A DNA stretch of 5,154 bases from an uncultured bacterium. GTDB taxonomy: Bacteria > Patescibacteriota > Minisyncoccia > Phycocordibacterales > UBA9973. The stretch is taken from the NCBI GenBank assembly GCA_903862375.1, contig CAIOXR010000046.1, positions 1-5,154 on the forward strand, in the 5' to 3' direction. This document shows, piece by piece, positions 1 to 4,700 of this stretch (within the stretch, counting starts at the first letter, position 1; every line of letters begins with the position of its first letter). The notes beneath the pieces are model-generated. The model made no database searches and was not told the DNA's origin. It saw only the letters and a list, made by a program, of their open reading frames with translations. A program made the translations under genes and the position numbers.

Positions 1-266
1 AGCTATATAAATTTAAATTTAATAAAATTAATATAAAAAATCAGAAGACCAGATGGGGTAGTTGTTCCAGAAAGGGTAATTTAAATTTTAATTATAAAAT
101 AGCGTTATTACCAGAAAGATTATCTGAATATATTATTGTTCACGAGTTATGTCATTTGGGCGAATTTAATCACTCTAGAAAATTTTGGAATTTAGTTTCA
201 AAGGGTATTCCTGATTATTTAGAAATAAAGAATGAACTAAAGATAAATGGATTAAAATTTCATTAA
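1..266 (+). CDS. YgjP-like (DUF45) zinc metallohydrolase, C-terminal part
   Basis: The reading frame is open from base 3 to the TAA at 264-266 and gives 87 residues; the start lies before the window. Visible are a TRWGSC segment (residues 16-21 of the fragment), then HELCH (residues 47-51, bases 141-155), which is an HExxH zinc site, then a third likely ligand in the EFNHSRKFW stretch (His at residue 57). This order is the hallmark of the YgjP/SprT-like metallopeptidase family (DUF45, PF01863). Family members are soluble proteins of about 150-250 residues, so roughly the last half or third is present here. The fold and zinc site are clear. The physiological substrate is not: some members have been described as nucleotide pyrophosphatases, others only as predicted metallopeptidases. 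The next gene starts 3 nt downstream, suggesting co-transcription. Confidence 0.88.
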   Translation, partial: LYKFKFNKINIKNQKTRWGSCSRKGNLNFNYKIALLPERLSEYIIVHELCHLGEFNHSRKFWNLVSKGIPDYLEIKNELKINGLKFH

Positions 267-269
267 ATT

Positions 270-497
270 ATGGAAGATTTCAATTTTTATAAATTAATAC
301 CAAAATTCCTTTTGAAATGGATATTACTAGGAATTTTAATAATTTCTATTGCATATGGGTACATTACTGGGGATAGTAAAATGGCATATGAGTTTTTCTC
401 AAACAAAATTCAGTTTGTCACAAAACCTTTAATGGATAAAGTAGAGAGGGCTATGAATAAACCAATAAATATTTCTAATGATAAAGAACAAAAATAG
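270..497 (+). CDS. small single-helix membrane protein, unknown function
   Basis: This 75-residue product is not recognised as a named family. A hydrophobic run at about residues 9-31 (LIPKFLLKWILLGILIISIA and following) is one transmembrane helix near the N terminus. After it comes a short polar or amphipathic tail with Lys/Asp/Glu (DKVERAMNK, SNDKEQK at the end). This layout fits a membrane-anchored miniprotein with a cytoplasmic or extracytoplasmic tail of about 40 residues; no signal-peptidase site is evident. The start lies 3 nt after the YgjP stop with no Shine-Dalgarno sequence, so it probably depends on the upstream transcript. The stop is TAG. That it is a real gene is supported by the operon spacing and the tidy helix, but its role cannot be stated. 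Confidence 0.6.
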   Translation: MEDFNFYKLIPKFLLKWILLGILIISIAYGYITGDSKMAYEFFSNKIQFVTKPLMDKVERAMNKPINISNDKEQK

Positions 498-504
498 TAT
501 TTTT

Positions 505-1140
505 ATGGATAATTCTAGCTTTGAAATAATTAAAAAAGATCTTCCAAACTTTCCTGATGAAGTTATTAAGGATTGGATTGAGCCTTATTATGAAAAACAT
601 GGATGGCCACCAAAAGATACTTGGAATGGTGTTCTTTTTAATGAAAACTTCGAATTTTGGAAAGAGGTTGAATGGAAAAAAGAAACTTTAGATTTAACCT
701 CGATTAAATTTTCTAATGAGTGGATAGAAGTTTTTAGTAGTATGTGTTTTGCTTATACTCGAAAAAATATAGATGACACTTTCTTTGGTAGACAACTAGG
801 TGAGAAAGGTAGAACTAGATGGCTCAGCCCTCTTTTTTATATACTAGAAACAGGGTTTTTCCCAAAACCAATATGTTTATTGTGTAAGAATAATGAATTT
901 TCTGTGGTTGATGGAAATCATAGATTTATGGCATGGCAGTCTTTAGCAAAAATAAATGATGAATTAGGGAAATTATCTCCAGAGGATAAATTAAAAACAT
1001 TAAAAGATTTAAAGATTAGCTATTCAAAAGGGGATGCTTCAGTTAATGATAAAGTGTCAGAGTTTTCAAAAACTCAAGAAGTTTTGGTTGCTTATCAAAA
1101 AAATCTAACTGTTGGTAACTCGACTACACAAACTCTTTAA
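505..1140 (+). CDS. ParB/sulfiredoxin-like domain protein
   Basis: The product is 211 residues from the ATG at 505. An in-frame ATG at 478 would add nine residues but overlap the previous gene by 20 nt; neither start has a Shine-Dalgarno sequence. The later one is preferred because conserved-looking sequence (LPNFPDEVI and HGWPP) begins just after it and the 7-nt gap resembles neighbouring gaps. The diagnostic element is PKPICLL followed by VVDGNHRFMAW (DGNHR at residues 136-140). This matches the nucleotide-binding box of the ParB/Srx fold, where a beta strand giving the preferred value is followed by a D/S-G-N/H-H-R loop and a helix. Family members include CTP-binding partition proteins, sulfiredoxins and phage ParB-like nucleases. 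No helix-turn-helix DNA-binding domain of true ParB is seen, so chromosome partition is unlikely. A nucleotide-dependent nuclease, kinase or regulatory role is possible but unproven. The C terminus is Lys/Ser/Thr-rich and low in complexity. Confidence 0.72.
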   Translation: MDNSSFEIIKKDLPNFPDEVIKDWIEPYYEKHGWPPKDTWNGVLFNENFEFWKEVEWKKETLDLTSIKFSNEWIEVFSSMCFAYTRKNIDDTFFGRQLGEKGRTRWLSPLFYILETGFFPKPICLLCKNNEFSVVDGNHRFMAWQSLAKINDELGKLSPEDKLKTLKDLKISYSKGDASVNDKVSEFSKTQEVLVAYQKNLTVGNSTTQTL

Positions 1141-1160
1141 TCTAAGCTAGTATACACAGA

Positions 1161-1181
1161 CCTTATATAATAAGGTATAAT
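1161..1181 (+). promoter_or_regulatory. -10 promoter region with overlapping palindrome
   Basis: The 59-bp gap before the nuclease gene contains two TATAAT hexamers (1166-1171 and 1176-1181). The first sits inside a perfect 6-bp inverted repeat, CCTTAT-ATA-ATAAGG (1161-1175). The second is part of GGTATAATTTAA, nearly the same string as before the zinc-ribbon gene at 4684. Using the second hexamer, transcription would start near 1188 and leave a leader of about 12 nt without a Shine-Dalgarno sequence. No convincing -35 box is visible. The palindrome may be an operator; this is inference. Confidence 0.5.
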
Positions 1182-1199
1182 TTAATCACTAAATACTTT

Positions 1200-1742
1200 A
1201 TGATAAAAAAAGACACTAATTACAAAACACAAATATCATTAGCTGGAGAATTTGCAGTACTATCACAACTTGCCTTACACGGCAAAGATGCAAATATGAC
1301 TCTAGGCAATACAAAAGGTGTTGATATTTTAGTATCTGACCCAGTAACAGGAAAGATGATGAAACTTGAAGTAAAAACTAATTATAATAGTAATGCTAAA
1401 ATAGTTAGTTCAAAACTATTCGGAAACATTTTAAATACATGGATATTGGGGGTAAAAAATGAAGAATATGATGAAAAGAAAGATGCTAATTTATTTTACT
1501 GTTTTGTTAATATAAATAAAACTACAAATAACTTTAAATTTTATATTGTTCATTCAAAGACAGTGGCTAATTACTTGAAAAGTGAAAATAGATTTTGGCA
1601 TCAAGAAAAGAAAAATGAAAATAAAAAAGTGGTACATACAGATATGAGACAATTTCGTTTAGGATTTGAAAATGAGAAATATAAAATACCAACTCCAATA
1701 GGTGAGTATTATGAAAACAATTGGAACTTCGAAATAAAGTAA
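1200..1742 (+). CDS. PD-(D/E)XK nuclease-like protein
   Basis: The 180-residue product has the core of the PD-(D/E)XK phosphodiesterase fold near its N terminus. It has a helix with GEFAV (Glu17), then GVDILV with Asp42, then LEVKT with Glu57 and Lys59. The order E...D...ExK with 14 residues between D and E matches the metal-binding site of restriction-enzyme-like nucleases such as the PDDEXK_5/DUF4365-type group. The later part (FYCFVNI and FYIVHSK strands) completes a mixed beta sheet as in these families. All catalytic residues are present, so it is predicted to be active on DNA. Target and partner are unknown. It begins the second + strand run behind its own promoter, and the next gene starts 1 nt after its stop, indicating translational coupling. 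Possible roles are restriction or defence, recombination-related cleavage, or a homing-type activity. Confidence 0.75.
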   Translation: MIKKDTNYKTQISLAGEFAVLSQLALHGKDANMTLGNTKGVDILVSDPVTGKMMKLEVKTNYNSNAKIVSSKLFGNILNTWILGVKNEEYDEKKDANLFYCFVNINKTTNNFKFYIVHSKTVANYLKSENRFWHQEKKNENKKVVHTDMRQFRLGFENEKYKIPTPIGEYYENNWNFEIK

Positions 1743-1743
1743 T

Positions 1744-2364
1744 ATGAAAAATAAAGAAGAAATGATTAATCTCTATAAAGAAAATGTTGATATAAAACGT
1801 CTTTTAAAAGATGAGAATGCTATTAATATTTCCAAAGATCGTTCAGATTTTATTTCTTATCCTGAATTTTTAAAGTATTTTAGAGATATAAAGAAGATTA
1901 CCAAGCACGATGTAGTTATTGGTATAAACTTTACTTATGGCTGGATGCCAACAATTTTTGATTTTAGATCTAATGATATAGATTTGGTCATAGATATTTT
2001 AAATAGAGCAAAACAAGGGAAAGTTCCTAGTGAAAATGAATTAGAGGTACTTAAAAAATGTTTCAATAATTCATTGGTTGGGACATCTAAACTTTTACAT
2101 TTTATAAACCCTGATATTTTTGCAATTTGGGATAGCCGCGTATTTCGTTATTTAACAAACAAAGAACCACATCAAAATAGAATTGATGATTATAAATCAT
2201 ATTTAGATTATCTAGAATTTTGTAAGTTTTTAACAGAAAAACCAGATTATAATTCAATTCATAATTCTATTATTAAGAAGGTTGGTTGTGAAATGACCAA
2301 GTTTAGAACAGTTGAATTAATTATGTATTTAAATGGTGGTAAAAATAATTCTTTATTAAGATAA
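1744..2364 (+). CDS. unknown protein with HhH-GPD-like signature
   Basis: The product is 206 residues, mostly helical and soluble, and is not confidently assigned. The most distinctive stretch is residues 111-133: LVGTSKLLHF, then NPDIF, then IWDSRVF. It resembles the helix-hairpin-helix segment of DNA glycosylases (Nth/MutY/OGG class), where a glycine-rich hairpin is followed by a helix and a V-D-T-H/R-V motif holding the catalytic Asp. Here Lys116 and Asp130 would occupy comparable places. There is no iron-sulfur cysteine cluster. The N-terminal 100 residues show no motif I recognise (YGWMPTIFDFR at 65-75 may be a structural core). The gene starts 1 nt after the PD-(D/E)XK gene and ends 14 nt before the HNH gene, so a shared DNA-related role is plausible. 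The glycosylase-fold reading is an inference from motif shape and could be wrong. Confidence 0.6.
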   Translation: MKNKEEMINLYKENVDIKRLLKDENAINISKDRSDFISYPEFLKYFRDIKKITKHDVVIGINFTYGWMPTIFDFRSNDIDLVIDILNRAKQGKVPSENELEVLKKCFNNSLVGTSKLLHFINPDIFAIWDSRVFRYLTNKEPHQNRIDDYKSYLDYLEFCKFLTEKPDYNSIHNSIIKKVGCEMTKFRTVELIMYLNGGKNNSLLR

Positions 2365-2378
2365 TATTTTAAAATAAT

Positions 2379-2621
2379 ATGCTAAGTAATTATAAAAAAT
2401 GGACAGGGAAGGAGAGAGAGGCTAGCTACAAGATTACAAAGAAAGCCATGAAAGATGGAAGTCTTCCTATCCCGTCAAAATGTAATCGCTGTGGACAAAC
2501 TGAAGGTAGGATTGATTATCATAGTGAAAATTATGATGACCCAATAAATGGTTTGGAACAACTATGTATGAAGTGTCACTTAAGACACCACAGAGAATAT
2601 AACAAATCTCTAGTAAAGTAG
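2379..2621 (+). CDS. small HNH endonuclease-type protein
   Basis: This 80-residue protein is a minimal HNH/zinc-finger domain. CNRC (35-38) and CMKC (63-66) form the two knuckles that bind a structural zinc. Between them lies GRIDYHSENYDDP, in which His48 is the likely general base, followed by Asn57 and a CHLRHH ending (His67, His70, His71) that supplies the metal ligands. The spacing matches compact stand-alone HNH proteins found in phages and mobile elements. Nothing beyond the nuclease core and a basic N-terminal helix (KKWTGKEREASYKITKKAMK) is present, so specificity must come from this helix or a partner. It is the last gene of the + strand run and is followed by a strong hairpin. Its base composition is closer to the genes on its right than to the very AT-rich genes on its left. 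No Shine-Dalgarno sequence precedes the ATG. Confidence 0.8.
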   Translation: MLSNYKKWTGKEREASYKITKKAMKDGSLPIPSKCNRCGQTEGRIDYHSENYDDPINGLEQLCMKCHLRHHREYNKSLVK

Positions 2622-2630
2622 ACTGTTGGT

Positions 2631-2674
2631 ATCTCTACTATATAACTTTTTGATCTAAGTTATATAGTAGAGAT
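2631..2674. terminator. hairpin terminator between convergent genes
   Basis: A perfect 17-bp inverted repeat has arms at 2631-2647 (ATCTCTACTATATAACT) and 2658-2674, with a 10-nt loop. It begins 9 nt after the HNH stop and ends 1 nt before the stop of the opposite-strand HTH gene. On the + strand it is followed by CTTATTT, a modest T-rich tail; the - strand side lacks a clear T-run. Position between two converging stops makes a shared, possibly bidirectional terminator the best reading, firmer for the + strand. Confidence 0.8.
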
Positions 2675-2675
2675 C

Positions 2676-3077
2676 TTATTTCGTCTCAGAAAAGAGTCTC
2701 TCCAACTTTTTTAATTCTTCAGGAGAAAGAGATGCATAAACATTTGGTTTGTATTTATTATTTTTTGGATCAGCATTCGGATTTATATATTCTGTTCTTA
2801 CTGGTCTAAATACAGGATCGTTATGCTCCAACCAAAATCTAATTGCATTAAAGTTTTCTGCTTTAATCATTTTAATTAATGTTGCTTTCGCAAGATCATT
2901 AATGTTTTCTCTTCCTTGTGTTAATACAGTAAAGATTTCCTCTCTAAATTTTATGTCATCCCTATACCACCTATAATAGGTGGCCCTCGCGATTCCAACT
3001 TTTTTACAGGCGAAAGAGACCAAAGGAGTCTCTCTGAGATACTCGGTGAATTTTGATTTTTCATGAATCTTACTCAT
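2676..3077 (-). CDS. phBC6A51-type HTH protein (terminase small subunit-like)
   Basis: The 133-residue product has an N-terminal helix-turn-helix at about residues 17-42 (SFACKKVGIARATYYRWYR as the core). This is the layout of transposase- and terminase-type HTHs in which an Ala/Cys-rich helix is followed by a Tyr/Trp recognition helix. Residues 58-92 (ENINDLAKATLIKMIKAE, then AIRFWLEH) match the second helical part of the phBC6A51 family (PF13022), whose consensus runs A..aLlk.I..gn..Ai.fwL. The tail is polar with a final LSPEELKKLERLF helix. In phages such proteins recognise packaging sites; here no large terminase follows, so it may instead be a site-specific DNA-binding regulator or partner of the methyltransferase. 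Its start overlaps the methyltransferase stop by 8 nt, showing tight coupling. This assignment rests on pattern recognition. Confidence 0.72.
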   Translation of the reverse strand: MSKIHEKSKFTEYLRETPLVSFACKKVGIARATYYRWYRDDIKFREEIFTVLTQGRENINDLAKATLIKMIKAENFNAIRFWLEHNDPVFRPVRTEYINPNADPKNNKYKPNVYASLSPEELKKLERLFSETK

Positions 3078-4410
3078 AAGTTACTTTAGCTCTTTTCTTG
3101 CCAGTCATCTTTTCCCAACGGTTTAATATTACTTCTGTATATACAGGTGACTTTTCCATAATGAAGCATCGACGGCCCATTTTGATTGAAGCAATTAGAG
3201 TAGAACCTGAACCACCAAATGGTTCAACGATAAGATCTCCACGTTTAGTTAATACCTTTATGTAAGGAATTAATATTTCAACTGGTTTTGTTCCAAAGAT
3301 AATTCCTTGTCCTGAAGATTTTTCATCACTTGCTTTGTATTCTATGAAATCAGTCGGACAATACTTTTTACCTTTCTCATAACTCTCCCATGTTGGATTG
3401 CCAGATGTGGCAAATAAAGCTGTTTCATATTCTTCTTGGAATAGGGGATTATCTTCTAGCTCATCATTTATTTCTACTTCTCCTTCAGTTCCTACAATAG
3501 CGAAATCATATTTATTGAAGAACTTATACTTCGCAGCAAAACCCTGCATTCTGTTATTCAGATGCCAAATGATAGTGTTACGATACTTCCAATGTTTCTC
3601 AAGTGCATTCCAGATGGTTCGTAAGTTCTTTGGGTTTTCATAGACGATAATAGAAAAGTTAGGTTTCTGAATCTTTGCTATTTGTTCCATCCATAAATCA
3701 GTAAAGTTTTCTGGTAGACTTTCTGTTTCAAGATATCTTCTATTTTTCTTTGAACCGAATCCTACAGTTGGTCCATCTTTACCACGTCCTTTTCCTTTTA
3801 GATAATTTAGAATGTAAGGTGGATCAGTGAAGCACATATCGGCCTTCTCCCCATGACATAGTTTCTCCCATTCTCCATCGACAGTAGAATCTCCACACAT
3901 AATACGAGAACCATCGAGATCATATACATCTCCTTTCTGAACTAATATCTCACCGATATTTAATTTCCCTAATTCTTTTTCTAAATCAAAGGTTTCATCT
4001 TTTGTTTCACTATCGTCGAATATGCTATCTAATTCCTCGGAATCAAACCCAAGATCCTTAAGAAAAGATTCATCGAATTCTGCAAGAAGATCTAAATCGA
4101 ATTCTCCCTGATTCTTATTAAGTCTAATACACAATTCTTTCTCCTTTTCTAAATCAGGTATGTTGATATAGATAACGGGGACTTCTGTATATTCAAGTTC
4201 TCTAAGAACTGTACTTCTAAAATGACCTGAAATAATTATGTTTTTACGATTCTCTGCACTATTTACTAATATTGGGTCGACTATCCCAAATCTAATAATA
4301 CTATCCTTCAACTCCTGCTTTTGAGTATCATCCCACTTTCGTGGGTTGTACTCAGTTAACTTAAGATCAACAAGTGGTACTTGTACGATCTCTAATTTTT
4401 GTTTATCCAT
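3070..4410 (-). CDS. ParB-N / beta-class adenine- or cytosine-N4 DNA methyltransferase fusion
   Basis: The 446-residue protein has two domains. Residues 10-105 are a ParB-like N-terminal domain: VPLVDL, then YNPR (21-24), GIVDPILV (42-49), the nucleotide loop SGHFR (61-65) with the following helix, and NKNQGEFD (98-105). An acidic linker (about 106-147) leads to an amino-methyltransferase at about 155-440. That domain has GDSTVDG, the catalytic motif IV DPPY (196-199), then a variable region of about 175 residues likely to hold the target-recognition part. GTKP (373-376) and the SAM-binding motif I VEPFGGSGS (395-403) follow. Catalytic motif before SAM motif defines the beta class. It transfers a methyl group from S-adenosylmethionine to the exocyclic amine of A or C; the DNA target cannot be read from sequence. 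Such fusions are common in phages and integrated elements as orphan or anti-restriction methylases. It is first in a two-gene operon with the HTH gene. Confidence 0.93.
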   Translation of the reverse strand: MDKQKLEIVQVPLVDLKLTEYNPRKWDDTQKQELKDSIIRFGIVDPILVNSAENRKNIIISGHFRSTVLRELEYTEVPVIYINIPDLEKEKELCIRLNKNQGEFDLDLLAEFDESFLKDLGFDSEELDSIFDDSETKDETFDLEKELGKLNIGEILVQKGDVYDLDGSRIMCGDSTVDGEWEKLCHGEKADMCFTDPPYILNYLKGKGRGKDGPTVGFGSKKNRRYLETESLPENFTDLWMEQIAKIQKPNFSIIVYENPKNLRTIWNALEKHWKYRNTIIWHLNNRMQGFAAKYKFFNKYDFAIVGTEGEVEINDELEDNPLFQEEYETALFATSGNPTWESYEKGKKYCPTDFIEYKASDEKSSGQGIIFGTKPVEILIPYIKVLTKRGDLIVEPFGGSGSTLIASIKMGRRCFIMEKSPVYTEVILNRWEKMTGKKRAKVTYE

Positions 4411-4447
4411 AAATCGCTTTTATGATTAGCGTTTACATAGGCAATAA

Positions 4448-4532
4448 AAAACATCCGTATCACAACAAGATATTAGTTAATGTTTACCTAATGTAAACAT
4501 ATTAATAATATTTGCGATGAGACGGATGTTTT
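4448..4532. repeat. 85-bp nested inverted repeat centred at 4490
   Basis: The outer arms are AAAACATCCGTATCA (4448-4462) and TGAGACGGATGTTTT (4518-4532), pairing at 14 of 15 positions. The inner arms are ATGTTTAC (4480-4487) and GTAAACAT (4493-4500), perfect, around a 5-nt loop. Both pairs share the same centre, base 4490, and the AT-rich segments between them pair partly (8 of 10 with a one-base bulge at 4501). Read leftward, the outer arm runs into six T residues, as in an intrinsic terminator or attenuator. It could be an operator, an attenuating leader RNA, or a site bound by the HTH protein or a recombinase. Confidence 0.75.
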
Positions 4533-4606
4533 CTTCTGTGACGGTATCAATTGATTGTGTTAATCAGATGACTGTGTCGATGAATATAACGTGTGTCTAC
4601 TTTTGC

Positions 4607-4622
4607 ACTAAGTTACCTTAGT
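4607..4622. repeat. short perfect hairpin / possible operator
   Basis: ACTAAG (4607-4612) and CTTAGT (4617-4622) flank a 4-nt loop, TTAC. The sequence runs straight into a tandem TAGTAT duplication (4619-4630). It lies about 80 bp upstream of the zinc-ribbon start and about 40 bp upstream of the first TATAAT, a position suitable for a regulator site. Function is inferred only from location. Confidence 0.35.
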
Positions 4623-4662
4623 ATTAGTATTGTAACTCTGTAAAAATAAAATGCAATAGGGT

Positions 4663-4691
4663 TATAATATGAAATCATAATTTGGTATAAT
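4663..4691 (+). promoter_or_regulatory. -10 promoter elements for the zinc-ribbon gene
   Basis: Two TATAAT hexamers occur at 4663-4668 and 4686-4691. The second is preceded by TGG, giving TGGTATAAT (4683-4691), an extended -10 that can work without a -35 box. Transcription from it would begin at about 4698, leaving an almost leaderless message for the ATG at 4701; the first hexamer would give a leader of about 26 nt. No Shine-Dalgarno sequence is visible in either case. Confidence 0.55.
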
Positions 4692-4700
4692 TAAAGTGTT

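Larger units (their letters stand above)
4411..4700. other. divergent intergenic regulatory region
   Basis: This 290-bp spacer lies between the start codons of the leftward methyltransferase gene and the rightward zinc-ribbon gene. It must hold both promoters. It contains an 85-bp nested dyad (4448-4532), GTTTAC motifs (4431-4436, 4482-4487, inverted at 4493-4498), a 10-bp palindrome ATCAATTGAT (4546-4555), a TGATT-N5-AATCA repeat (4552-4566), a hairpin at 4607-4622 and TATAAT boxes before 4701. I see no convincing gene, tRNA or CRISPR array in it. I could not identify a clear -35/-10 pair for the methyltransferase gene. Confidence 0.7.

Noticed and set aside
478..504. Upstream ATG at 478 as start of the ParB-like gene
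   Set aside because: It would overlap the previous gene by 20 nt and adds nine residues with no motif; it remains possible since neither start has a Shine-Dalgarno sequence.
505..1140. Chromosome- or plasmid-partition ParB
   Set aside because: No ParA neighbour, no HTH DNA-binding domain and no parS-like cluster are visible; only the ParB/Srx core loop is shared.
2749..2976. Open frame of 75 codons on the + strand inside the HTH gene
   Set aside because: Antisense to a gene with a recognisable HTH fold; composition and lack of motifs mark it as a shadow.
3398..3643. Open frame of 81 codons on the + strand inside the methyltransferase gene
   Set aside because: Serine/phenylalanine-rich antisense of a clear methyltransferase; no independent support.
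2379..4410. Classic type II restriction-modification pair (HNH plus methyltransferase)
   Set aside because: The HNH protein is only 80 residues with no recognition domain and lies convergent to the methylase across a terminator; ParB-fused methylases are usually orphan. Kept only as part of a broader hypothesis.
4422..4496. 24-codon open frame on the + strand across the dyad
   Set aside because: Too short, no ribosome site, and explained by the inverted-repeat sequence.
4431..4566. CRISPR-like repeats in the intergenic region
   Set aside because: The repeats are inverted and concentric with unequal spacing, not direct repeats with regular spacers, and no cas gene is present.
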